A stretch of DNA of 64,000 nt from Ceratodon purpureus. Lineage: Eukaryota; Streptophyta; Bryopsida; Pseudoditrichales; Ditrichaceae. The stretch's first letter is position 1, and every line of letters starts with the position of its first letter. Both the position numbers and the translations under genes were made by a program. The notes under the pieces were generated by a model. It was given only the letters and a program-made list of their open reading frames with translations, searched no databases and was not told the origin of the DNA. Location of the stretch: positions 5,121,089 through 5,185,088 of the forward strand of contig CM026431.1 in NCBI GenBank assembly GCA_014871385.1, in the 5' to 3' direction. Shown here piece after piece: positions 21,167 to 32,008 of this stretch.

Positions 21167-24100
21167 ATGGCCTCACGTTTATTACAAGCAAGAAATATAC
21201 ATCATGGCTTCAATCATCCAATAATGGCTAGGCGTTCTTTACGAGCAAGAAATATACATCCTTGCTTCAATCATCCAGTAGCGGCTCCCTTGACAAGTTC
21301 CTCCTCTGATGAAGATGATGACTACACGCCAGATTCTGATGCAATACACATCAGTGATACAGACTCAACATCAAGTGGAGATGAAAGTAGTGGATGGGTA
21401 TGTTTTCTCCAAGTTTCACGTTATGTTCCTTCTCTAGAGGTTATTATGTGTCATGTCTATTGCTATGGAGGACTATTGCTTAATCTATATTCCTTGCAAT
21501 GAATAAATGTTCTTCTCGACCAAAAACATAAACAATGAACGATACTACAGCTTGTCTTAATATTCCTAAATAGGCCTTGGTCGAGTTTTTTTAAAACCAA
21601 TGATGTTTTAACAAGGACGGTTACGACGTTACAAGTATCATCACTACATCATTATGATTAACGTGAATCCATATAATTTATAATTTATTGTGTTTCTGCA
21701 CTTGAATAGGATTGTTCTTCATAGCCAACATTCTATAAACCGTTGCTTTTCTTCTCTACATACTACTACTATACATGTGGCATGCACGTCGCTGATTTGT
21801 GCGTCATTTCCATTGTTTTTGTCTTCATACCTCCTTTACTCTCCAAGTAAGAGTAGTCTCATTTGAGCTAAATAAGCTAATACCGTGTAGGAGCGGTATT
21901 TGTATGGTACTGCCTATCATTGTTTCCTACAAAGTAATAGAGCAGTAATGGATATCTCACGATCATGGCATTGGTGCCACGTTACGAACTTCAGTTCATT
22001 ACTTCTCAATGCCTCTTCTGGGACGTTATTGTGTTCTCAATCATTACCACCTTCAACTTGAACAGAGACGGCAATGTGCAGGACACACCATCTACCTCTG
22101 ATGTCTCGGATAACGAGAGTCGTGACAAACACATAGACAATTCACCAATTCCTGCTTGCGAAGATATTGCAAGAGAAGACTGGAAAGGACTAATTGTGGA
22201 AGCAAGGCATGAACACGGAATCAAGTTTGCTACTGCACTCGTGACTGCTACAAATTCAACAATGTCAGTGGATGGAGAGAACGACCTAGGGGATCACCAA
22301 TTTGGTATTGTGGTTCTTGAAGTATTTGAAGGCGATTCTATCTTACGAGACCATTGTCTATCTTGGCCTGTAAACTTGCTTTTTTATAAGAATGTTAGTG
22401 TCTATGATCATCTCCGAAGGCACTCAACAACTATACTGGAGGACGAACTTAGAAGGGTAGATCGGAAAGGGAAGCGCACCTACGATACCTCCAATAGACC
22501 ATCCAAGGAGAAGAAAACTCAGAAATGGAGGATTAGTGATGATGAGATATCCAAATTGTATATGGCTGACTGTTGCCACCGTCATTGCACCAGGGTATTT
22601 TCCCCAGAGACTGTTCGTTCGCTTCGATATGGGATGTATCTACACAATCCAGAGGAAAGGCGTTTGAGAAACCTTGACGTCCACCGAATAAGATTTCGCT
22701 CCTCGGATGGAAAAGAGGATTTGGTCATGCTTGAATTTAAAGAAGTTTGTATAAAAGGGTGGAAGCTTATCCACGGTGTTCCTGACCGAACGTTTCGTCG
22801 CTACAACAAACAAGCTAAGGACGGAGAAGGAACTCGACCTCATGGCAATCTTGGGAAGTCAAAGCCAAGACTAGCAACACTGCAAGCCACGGAAACTTTA
22901 CGTACACTTGTTGACGGGCTTGCTGATCAAATGCCGTATACATGCACACTTCCTTCAGGAGAACGAGTTCCGCAAAAGATTCTTCCAAGAGGAATTCAAT
23001 GGAAGCAATTTCTGCCTCAGATAAACAAGGTAGAATACTACTACTTCTACATCTAAGCATCCATTATGCTTTCCATGCATTCCATGATTTTCTAAAATTG
23101 ATTGTAAAGTTGTAACTCATTACGTTCCATATTTTGTAACATGTGAATGTTCAAGTTGGCTTGAAACCTATTTCCGTTGCTCTTCTAAGTAAGATCCGTG
23201 TGGGTAAATATGCGGACTACATGATCAAAAGAAGAGGGGACCTTTTCGCAAGGTGCTCGAAGTGTGACTTGTACACAACTCTTCGTAATGCAGCACCCCG
23301 CGGATCAAAGGAGCAAAAACAGTGGGCCCTCAAATTCAACAAGCACACTAAAGCTCAGTGGGCAGCGCGAAATGTGTATTGGTCAGATCGTCTTCATTCT
23401 ATTAACCGGCCACTGGAGTTTGTATCTATTATCCATGACAAAATGGATCACTCTAAGACAGCACTTCCATGCTTGCGGAACCGGACAAAAGACCTCGATG
23501 GCCTTTCAAAATTGCCTATATCGGTGACTGGGATGTATGCCCATGGTCATGCTGATGCAAGGTATGCCCACTATACGCTAGACGTTTATGCAAATGATAG
23601 CAATTTCACAATCGGTTCCATTGCCAAATTGCTGCGTGACTTAGAGGATCCTCCGAAAACATACACCAGAGCTCTTTTCAAGGAAAATGCAAGCAATCCT
23701 TTATATGATGCTGTGCTCTACGGAAAAGAGATGTGTTTGCCGTCACTAGGAGAGCCAGCAGACACTCCAAGACCAAACCGAGACCTTCCTCCTGTGTTGC
23801 ATGTCCAGCTTGATAATTGTTGGCGGGAGAATAAAAATAGATTCGCTTTTTGTTTCTGGTCACTTCTGGTCGCAAAGAAGATTGTCCAAGAGGTGGTAGT
23901 CTCATTCATGATGGTTGGACATACACATGACGACATCGACGCTTCTTTTGGAAGATGGAGCATGGTTTTGAAAGAAAAAGACCATCCAACGCTACCGATG
24001 CTCATGAAATCCTATATGGATCTAGACGAAGATGGTCCCATGATTCCACATCTAATTGAAGAGGTTCCGGACTTCAAAAAGTTCATTGCTCCTTACATTG

Positions 24101-25260
24101 CATCGAAAGGTAAGAAAAAACTGCAGGGGCATAGCAAAGGAGCCCAATTTAGATTCTTCTTGCACGAAAATGAGTGGCCTTTGATGCAATACAAGTTAGC
24201 TTGTACAGAGAAAGAATGGAAACCTATACACGCACCTGGTATCAAATTGTGGAAAGAAGACAACGAAGGTAAGCCAATCCTTCCTCCAGATGGCGCAGAA
24301 CCAAGTGCGGTTAAACCGCATAAGCTCAAGCTCAGTGATGATTTATTAAAGGGCATTGAAGGGTTCTTGGCTTATTACAACAAACTTCTGAAAGAAGAGG
24401 TTACGCCGGCATTCAAGGCACAACAACTGCATTACGTGGAATACTGGACTGGTGTACGAGATGCAATCAAATCAATGGGTCCTCAATCAACAGAGTCAGA
24501 TACCGCCGGAACTCCTGTAGAAAGAACTCCTGATGAGGATGCAGAAGCGAGTAACTCTGGACAATGTGAGAATGAGGATGATGCAAATGATCGCGATATC
24601 GCCAATTCTTTGGAAACAGATGAGGTTCTCCTTCATCCAGAAGCATCAAATGTAGAGGATCTGCATGAAAATTACACATCAAATGAGAATGTGCACTGCG
24701 ACATTCCTTTGCGGTTTGGATTTTGGCCTAAAACGAGACTCCCAATCGATGCGAGTGTATCAAGGACAAATAGTGAAATTCCTTTACCGCAAGCTCTATT
24801 TCAGGAAGGCGATCTTGATTTGGAAGAGCAGCCGTACATTGGTACAGTGGAGGGTAGACCCCCTCCTCCATTTACAGCTGCAAGGGATATTCGGAAGGGT
24901 TTTTTTGTATTTGTTAGACCAGGGGAAGGCTGTGAAGATCCAATCTGGTTAGGAAAAGTCATGGAGCATCCACAAATGAATGCATCGTTGCCAAATTATA
25001 AATCTCTCAAAGTAAGATGGTGGGTCCCGAACAATGCAAACAATCCAGCGGATGATGCATACCGTGGATGGAATACGCTCCCCATGTTTCCATATAAACT
25101 GGACTTCGACGCAAAAACACAGGACAGGATTTCAACAGATAGCGTTCTTGCTTCTTGGAAACCAGATAAGGGACGGATTCAAGTTGCCCCAACAATACAA
25201 ATTCAATTCGCTGAGGACAACCTTCGCCGGATTATCGAGTTTGAGAACAGGTGCCATTGA
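21167..25260 (+). CDS. DUF7869-type transposase-like protein, three exons, apparently intact
   Basis: Exons 21167-21397, 22082-23029 and 23194-25260 join in phase 0 (donors TGG|GTATGT and AAG|GTAGAA; acceptors GTGCAG and AGTAAG) to give 1081 residues with no stop. Residues 1-77 carry a 20-residue duplication and an acidic SSSSDEDDDYTPDSD tail. Residues ~230-390 include a CCHRHC cluster followed by the VCIKGWKLIHGVPDRTFRRY region typical of this family. Residues ~394-700 form the DUF7869-like core, with acidic motifs IIHDKMDHSK (D475/D478), QLDNCWRENKN (D600) and GHTHDDIDASFGRW (H636-D642). These look like an RNase H/DDE-type metal site. The last ~150 residues hold a possible BAH/Tudor-like module (KGFFVFVRPG...WLGKV). 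Family proteins occur in many eukaryotes and are suspected transposases. A palindrome copy lies in intron 1. The intact frame suggests recent activity or selection. Confidence 0.75.
21982..22001. repeat. Palindrome copy 9
   Basis: TTACGAACTTCAGTTCATTA has one mismatched pair and lies in the first coding intron of the right-arm gene, about 80 bp before the acceptor. Confidence 0.75.
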
Positions 25261-26271
25261 ATTCATCATCGACCACCAGTACGAAGAGCACAAGTCTGAG
25301 GAACATTTTCAAATAGTATAGTATATTAAAACCATCCCGATCTTTTGCTTCACAATGTCGGAATTTTACAATATTCATCCTGAACTACTACGTAGTACCT
25401 GATATATGAAATCTTAGATGCAACTGTACACTTTGCATTTTTGTTAATAGTTAGCAAAGAAGAATATAGGATCTCTTTTATCTAATGCTTAGACACATAC
25501 TTAGTTTTTGAACGTATGACTGCTATCATCATATGCTAACTCCTTTGAGGACTTATATAAATACAATATTGAAGTAAACCTTTATGCTAGGCTTCTTATA
25601 ACCTAGTAATTTCCATACTATAGTCATCCACCTCGGATGTTATATTTTTGGATCTTCAAAATATCCCCTATATCATGGCATCGAAACTCCTAAGCGGTCG
25701 CCTTCGAAGTCATTTCCAGATTTTTCGAATCTAGGACTGGTTCAACCTTTTAATCTCTTATAACTTGAAGAAAGAATACCTTAAGTCGGAGGGCAACAAT
25801 GAAAGTTTGTACCCACGAAGATCATGAAGAATTTGAACACAACAAATAATCAACATCTGCGTTTTTCTAAGTAATCGTTGTTACACGATGGTTGATATTT
25901 AACAAACCATGATTGTGTACCTTTAGTCCTTAAAGATGATTCCCAATCATAATACAAACCAAAGTTCGAAAGCCGTGCAAAGACCGCACAGAGTTGGCTG
26001 AGTACTCACATGTCATTCACTCTTCTCATTGATTAAAAAATGTCTGCACCTCACATCCTTCACTTTTAGTCCTCACGTTATACATCCGTCGTAACCTTTT
26101 TTCACAGCAACTTGTTCCAATGAAGTTATTGTATTCCAGTGTAACTCTGTTATGTTCACGAGCACCAACGTTTATGTATGGCACTCTTTACTCACCATTA
26201 TCGGTTCCCGTCTACTATGCAGTTGTCATTTTTTCCTTTGAATAAAATGCTTTTCCATTACTTTATCTTTT
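25261..26271. other. 3' flank, no gene seen
   Basis: AT-rich. It contains a short palindrome ACTACTACGTAGTA near 25387 and a half-site AAAGTTCGAAAG near 25964. The right end of the element could be here, but I could not identify a terminal repeat. Confidence 0.4.
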
Positions 26272-26465
26272 ATTGGAATTTCTTTATCTTTACTAATTTT
26301 ACCCTTTCTTTACTAAATTTACCTTTTCTTTACTGAGTTACTTTTCCTTTACTTTAATTACTTTTCTTTACTATGATTACTTTTCTTTACTATGATTACT
26401 TTTCTTTACTATGATTACTTTTCTTTACTATGATTACTTTTCTTTACTATGATTACTTTTCTTTC
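26272..26465. repeat. Minisatellite of 19-bp CTTTACTATGATTACTTTT units
   Basis: About five near-perfect 19-bp units (26362-26463) are preceded by more diverged CTTTACT-type units. It ends about 200-300 bp before the BURP gene, so it is probably promoter-proximal. Confidence 0.85.
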
Positions 26466-26777
26466 AATTTCCATTCAGATCTTTTAGAATTGTGCCGCAT
26501 CTTTTACTGTTTGCTCTTGTATTCCGTATTAATGTTATTTCACGTTATTTTTTATATGTCCATATTATTCCACATTGGCACCCCATTTATAGTAAAAAGT
26601 ATTACTAATTTGTACGTCCACACTAATATGGACCCCTACTTAAGGTAATATTATTGTCACACGTCAAATAGTATGACACTGAATGTAACGTGTAGTGGCC
26701 AATTTAATGAATATGGCGTTCATGGTAAGTACACCAACATCCTTTTTTCTGTTCTAGCTCATTTTTCCCTTGATCAT

Positions 26778-27764
26778 ATGTGCAGCTCCTGTACAGTGCA
26801 TGATGTTCTCATATTCAGCTGGCTTGTCTTCTCACATGCATGGGTGTGTGTGAATATTGATGCGGCAATGGTACAGGCTGGTGCTAGCAGGCCATTTGTG
26901 GATGAGGTGCCGACCAGCTCCTTGACGGACAAGCTCATGTTGGAGGTCTGTTCTGCTGAGTATCTCATTTGCAGTAACTTCCAGACTGCAGGTTCCATCA
27001 AGTCAGATGACGTAGCCAAGGCTGCGAGTCTGCGAGATGCGTCAGTCCTCACAATCAACGACCTCCAGGAGGACTTCTTTCTGGAGTCTTCTTTGGTTGA
27101 AGGTGGAATAATTACGCTGAAGAACAATCTGCAGGATGCTGCGCCTGCGAGAGCGTTCCTCTCCGCTGTAGCTGCAAACGCCCTTCCGGCCCTTACGGCT
27201 TACAACACTTTGAGCATCATGAAGCAATTCGGAGTTGCCCAAGACTCTAGCATGGCGACTTCAGTTGCCACGGCTGCGTACCTGTGCGGCGGCGCGGCTC
27301 TCCCCGGGGAAGCCAGGAGCTGTGCAACCTCCGCCGACGCTTTGGCAGCGTTCGTGGCGGCCGAGCTGGGCAACAATGTCAACGTCCATGCCACAAAAGG
27401 TGCCCCAATATCCACATCCACCTCCACCTCCGTTGCGAAAGCGCCGGTGACCATCGTCAAAGTTGTCAAGGGCTCTGTTGAGGAGGGTAAGAAGGTTGTG
27501 GTATGCCATCACCTCGCCTTCCCTTCGTCATTGTACTACTGCCACCGTGTCACAGGGACGAAGGTCATCCAGACGACTTTGAAGACAAACGAGGGTTCTC
27601 TCATCAAGGGGATGGCAATCTGCCATCTCAACACCAAGTTGTGGTTGAGCCGCCATCCTGCCTTCAAGGCGCTCAACATCGCCCGTGGAGATGAGGCATG
27701 TCATTTCGTGGTAGAGAATGACATCATTTTCACCGCAGCCATGGCCCAGGACACTCTCGCGTAG
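26778..27764 (+). CDS. BURP-domain protein
   Basis: The C-terminal ~220 residues are a complete BURP domain, which defines plant extracellular/cell-wall proteins of the USP, RD22 and PG1beta type. It opens with DFFLESSLVEGGIITL and carries the signature CH-X10-CH-X25-CH-X24-CH (VVCHHLAFP, YYCHRV, AICHLN, EACHFV). It also keeps the GEARSCATSADALAAFV segment seen in family members. The start is uncertain. I chose the ATG at 26778, which gives a hydrophobic leader (VLIFSWLVFSHAWVCVN) suited to secretion. The frame is open back to an ATG at 26673, and a strong donor (CATG|GTAAGT, near 26723) shows a spliced alternative first exon (MNMAFM...) may be used, for example with the acceptor at GGTACAG just before AGASRPF. 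Clearly more GC-rich than its surroundings. Confidence 0.85.
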   Translation: MCSSCTVHDVLIFSWLVFSHAWVCVNIDAAMVQAGASRPFVDEVPTSSLTDKLMLEVCSAEYLICSNFQTAGSIKSDDVAKAASLRDASVLTINDLQEDFFLESSLVEGGIITLKNNLQDAAPARAFLSAVAANALPALTAYNTLSIMKQFGVAQDSSMATSVATAAYLCGGAALPGEARSCATSADALAAFVAAELGNNVNVHATKGAPISTSTSTSVAKAPVTIVKVVKGSVEEGKKVVVCHHLAFPSSLYYCHRVTGTKVIQTTLKTNEGSLIKGMAICHLNTKLWLSRHPAFKALNIARGDEACHFVVENDIIFTAAMAQDTLA

Positions 27765-29233
27765 TGGGACTGACACTGAATGGCGGATTGCTGAGTGCGC
27801 CATCCGCGGAGACAAACCCATCCAGACTCACGTCCTTGGATCTGAGATGATGTGTACAGTACAGCAGCATGAATGTATTTCGGGTACATGGTCATAAGTT
27901 TCATAAGTTGGGTGGGTGTTGTATTTTTATGGTGGAGTTTCGCACCCAGGACTGGATGTACAAGCCTGATGATATATAGTGCACATACTGTATCTGGGAG
28001 CAGCTGATCCCTGCCATTCCAGCTTCTTACATGTTGTGATTCTAAGTGTGTTGGCAAATTCCGTTGAGATCATCAACGTGCATAAATAAAGTGTTGTCAT
28101 ATATTATTATAAACTAAATCTGGTAACTGTGGTTAATTATGATCCAAATGAGCTTGGCATCATTTTGACGTGCCTTGAGCTGTCGCGAGTCTGGTTAATT
28201 GTGAGAAGCCCATGGTGGTCAGGCTTGATGAGTTTGAGGTGTTGTCAATCTGTGTGCACTGTTCATGTGTCACCTTTGCTCAGCGCGCGCGGAATCAAAG
28301 CTCGCCCATCTTTCCTTGGCGGTGCTGCAATTTTCTGAAGTTCCGTGCGATGGTCACGGTGAAGGTGTGTAGCAGATGGTGGCTGGTGTTATTTTTGTGC
28401 CGAACCAACTGGGACCATATCGTGAGAATATTCAATATACCTGGCGGAAGTAGCGGCTGATTACGCCGTGACTCCACTGACCCGTGAGCACAATGTGCTT
28501 TTAGCGAGTTCTTACAAATTAATGATCAATTTTCACAAGTTTCATTTGCAGTGGTCATTTGTGGAATTACATATCGTTTTAACCAGATTGTCAGATTCAA
28601 GTACATGTCCATATATCTATGATGTTGCACCACACAATAAGCCAACAGCGCAAAGTCTATTGATATTGCTGCAGTGCCATCCATAGCCATACAATTCGAC
28701 ATGAGGTATCCAAGCTGACACACCCGTTTTCTGACCTCCGTGTTAGAATGCAAACAACGCCGAAGCGAATCGGCAGAGATTCAGCGTAACCATGTGATTC
28801 ATCTCTGATATTTGCGCAAATTTCAAACCGAAAATTCGACTGATCGATTGCAAGTTCTGGAAAACTCTGGTGTCGGGTTGGTAGCTGGGGCAGTGACGAT
28901 GGGGATGTGTCGATGGGCGTTCGTGATTATCCTCACTCTGTGTCTCTTCCGCACGCTATCCCCTGCCGCACGCTGCCTTACGCGCTGTCTTCAGTGACTG
29001 TCTTTGAGTCTTCAGTGGTCCCAAACATGTCCCATTCAGCCTTTTTCAACACTCACTGAGAAGGCAAAAGCATGCAATTTGTGGTTGATCGGTCTTCGTC
29101 GACAGGACAGCGTTGATGGCAGGTCACCACAATATCTCCTTTGAGACTTTATGGATGACTCTAACATTATGAAAATTTCTCTAAGGATCATTAAAATGGA
29201 AGCTTGAATATAAATTCCTATTAATGCAAACTA
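27765..29233. other. Intergenic, no gene seen
   Basis: 3' flank of the BURP gene followed by unique sequence. Short frames are not supported by composition or similarity. Confidence 0.5.
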
Positions 29234-29975
29234 GGGGGAGAGCACAATAAAGTGGACCACAAAGTGCAATATGTGATCTCTAAGAAGTGAATGTGAAGTG
29301 TGCGGTTTTTTAAAGCTCAAAGCTGATTTTGAGCATTTTGGTGAAGTTTTTGAGCATTTTAGTCACATTCTAGGGTGTCATAAGGTATCTTATACGCATC
29401 TTCATAAAAAGAACATCCTATATTGAAACTAAATTTGACGACTAGTTCTAAAGCATGAAAATGAACTTTTCCAAAGTCTTGATTTCTTCATTTGGTGCTC
29501 TCTATTGTCTTTAGAGGATGTTTTTTTCAATTTATAAAACAATGTTCCGTGAAAAAAAACTCAATAAAAGTACCGCCAAAGTGCCCCTCCTAAAAAACTT
29601 CCCGGTGGTACTTTACGAACCCTAAACTAAATATTGAGTATATGAATTGACTATTTTAGAATACCTCTTAAACATACATAGGGCTCCACTTCATCAAAAG
29701 TGATTTTTGGATAATTTTTTATTCTTTTATAGCCACTTTTTCAAATGACTGCATTCACTTTGCTTGGGTTTGAAGCCCTCAGGCAATAAGTTTATAGTGT
29801 CTACTTTGCTTGAAACTTTTTCAAGTTGTAAAAAAATAAGTCGAGAATCTATATTCTCTCTGAAAAAATTGACTTCAATTACATCTTTCTATCACTTTTT
29901 TGCACTTTTTTTAAAAGGGCTGAAATTGATTATGAGATGTCCACTTTTGTGGTCCAATTTATTGTGCTTTCTCCC
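29234..29975 (+). mobile_element. MITE family A, copy 1 (742 bp)
   Basis: Terminal inverted repeats GGGGGAGAGCACAATAAAGT and, reverse-complemented from the right end, GGGAGAAAGCACAATAAATT, both followed by GGACCAC. It is flanked by the 4-bp direct repeat ACTA at 29230-29233 and 29976-29979. The interior has no coding capacity. It is the same family as copies at 35372, 54161 and 55097. Confidence 0.85.
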
Positions 29976-29979
29976 ACTA

Positions 29980-30848
29980 AAGATTGTTTTCGTAATTCTC
30001 ATGTAACTAAATGGACTACATAGGACTAAAGTTCGGTCGGGAAGTTTCAAAGGTCATTGAACTATTATCCTCTTTTTACTGAGATTATTTAGTAAGTTAT
30101 ATATGATATTATGTGATACTTGGGTGATACTAATATGATATTTAGTTGTGATTTAAATTTTGAACCAGAAAATTCCTAAACCTATCGGTAGTAAGTTGCC
30201 GGATCTCCTGCACCATTGCATGGGACATACAATAGTGTGAAACCAGTCCTCAGCCAGATGGGCGAGTGACAGCTCGGAGCCACGTGGCTTCCGAATTTCA
30301 CAAATAACTCGGCATTCTGACGCCTGTCGAGGCGAATTGCGAATTGCGGATGCTTGGCTCAAGTGCTCCATTCAGCTCTCTCCTCGTCTCTGTGCTACCG
30401 GGACTCGGTCATCGCTCCCTTCCTCGCCACGGCCATCATCTCACTGCATGCTACAGTCACTGCTTACAACCCGGTGCTGTTTTTTCTCTCTTTCGACCTC
30501 AAATTTGACCACAGTCCATCATTAGGGTTTGGTGGACAGGGTTCTCTCATATTCTGGATTCGCCTCGGCTGGATCTCTTTATCTTCACGGCCACCTTTCC
30601 ACCGCACGGCGCAATAGCTGGGAGCAATCGGTTGTCGTGTTTGAGATCTATGTGGAGATCGATTTTGACCTCAGTGCATTATTAGGGTTTGGGGGCAGGG
30701 TTTCATTCGCCTCGATCTGATCTCTTTTTTGTCGCGGGAGTCGTTTCTCTGTGGACTTAATTTTTGAGAATAGATTACAGGTGATTCTGTTTTCTTTTGA
30801 GGTGAATTGGTCAAGCTGCAGCGTTAGGGTTTGGGGGGAGGGGAATCG
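29980..30848. other. Upstream region of the USE1-like gene with an internal duplication
   Basis: The segment around 30500-30600 (TTTGACC, CATTAGGGTTTGG, CAGGGTT, GATTCGCCTCGG, TGGATCTCTTT) is repeated at about 30660-30725, and TTAGGGTTTGGGGG occurs again just before the start codon. This is probably a tandem duplication in the promoter or 5' leader. Confidence 0.6.
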
Positions 30849-31604
30849 ATGGGTGTGAGCAAGGCGGAGGTGAATTTGAAGCGCTTGCTGAGGGCGCAGG
30901 GGAACCAGACCAACGAAGCGAAGCTTGTGCACTATGTGGCCACCATGCGGTCGTTGCTGGCTGAGCTCACGGGTGACCCCGCGCACCAGGATCAGTTGCG
31001 CACTATACCTGCTTCACGCGCTCGAGATTACGCGCAGCAGATCGATCTCGTGGCGCAGAAGCTGCAGGGCCGTGGAGTTCCGGAGCAGGAGCTCGTTGAG
31101 GATGTAGCTATGAATGATTGGGAGCCGTCCATAGATGTGGAGCCATCGAGAGGTGAATCCGTGCGTGAGGGTTCCGTGAAGGGAGATGGGGTGCAGGGGA
31201 TGGGGGTGTCGTCCATGCGGAGGCGGCTTCGAGGGGATGATGTGAAGTCCGGGAATTCACCAGGGTTGCCAGTGAGGGAAGGTGTGAGGGTGGACGCTTC
31301 GTTGCAGTCGTTGGTGCAGCGGCACCGGCAGTTGCAGGAGGGGCTGACGGATGAGATGGTGATGTTGTCGGCGCAGCTGAAGGAGAGCAGCTTGTTGATG
31401 GACCAGGCGCTTCACGAGACTGACGAGGTCCTCGAGTCGACGGAGGAAGCGGTTGAGTATAGCCTTGCATCTACGAATCGGGCAAATGAGAGAATGGGCA
31501 CTCTTTCGAGCCAGAGTTGGAAGACGAGCTGCTTGACGTGGCTCGTGCTGTTCATTGTGTTTGGCATGTTTATGTTTATGGTGGTGTTGATTAGGATCAC
31601 GTAA
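30849..31604 (+). CDS. USE1: USE1-like vesicle-transport SNARE
   Basis: A single-exon protein of 251 residues starting MGVSKAEVNLKRLLRAQG. The N-terminal helical region matches the Use1 family. The middle is acidic and variable. Residues ~150-215 form the SNARE-type heptad helix (LQSLVQRHRQLQEGLTDEMV onwards). The C terminus is a tail anchor (CLTWLVLFIVFGMFMFMVVL) with only three residues behind it. Use1/p31 is the Qc-type SNARE acting with Sec20, Sec22 and syntaxin-18/Ufe1 in Golgi-to-ER retrograde transport. The start is the first ATG in a GC-rich context after a TTAGGGTTTGG leader. A complete gene with no oddities. Confidence 0.88.
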   Translation: MGVSKAEVNLKRLLRAQGNQTNEAKLVHYVATMRSLLAELTGDPAHQDQLRTIPASRARDYAQQIDLVAQKLQGRGVPEQELVEDVAMNDWEPSIDVEPSRGESVREGSVKGDGVQGMGVSSMRRRLRGDDVKSGNSPGLPVREGVRVDASLQSLVQRHRQLQEGLTDEMVMLSAQLKESSLLMDQALHETDEVLESTEEAVEYSLASTNRANERMGTLSSQSWKTSCLTWLVLFIVFGMFMFMVVLIRIT

Positions 31605-32008
31605 GTCCTGGATGAAAGTTAATCCATGGATTGCGTTCTGTTCGATTCTTTGTAGTGCAATGCAGATGAATAGTATACGAATGGGACGTACAGGATTTAA
31701 TCATGCAAGAGTAAGAGGTTTTCGGTCTTAAATATAGCAGATTCATGTCTCAGGACAAGGATGCGATGGATGCATTTGTACTTCGCCGCGTCTGGGCTCC
31801 TTCTTAATTGCGTAATAAGTGTACTTGGCCATGGCTCTTTAGGAATCATCGGCTCTGAGTTCAAATTACTAGCCGCTCATGAAGCGGGAGAACTCACAAC
31901 AGGCCCCTTTATATTGCTGGTCTCTTTGGGCATTCCGTTGCTGATTAGCAGAGTTTGGTCTACACGCGTAGTGCTTTTGATCCCAGCGGCGCCGTTTGGT
32001 GTTCAGTC

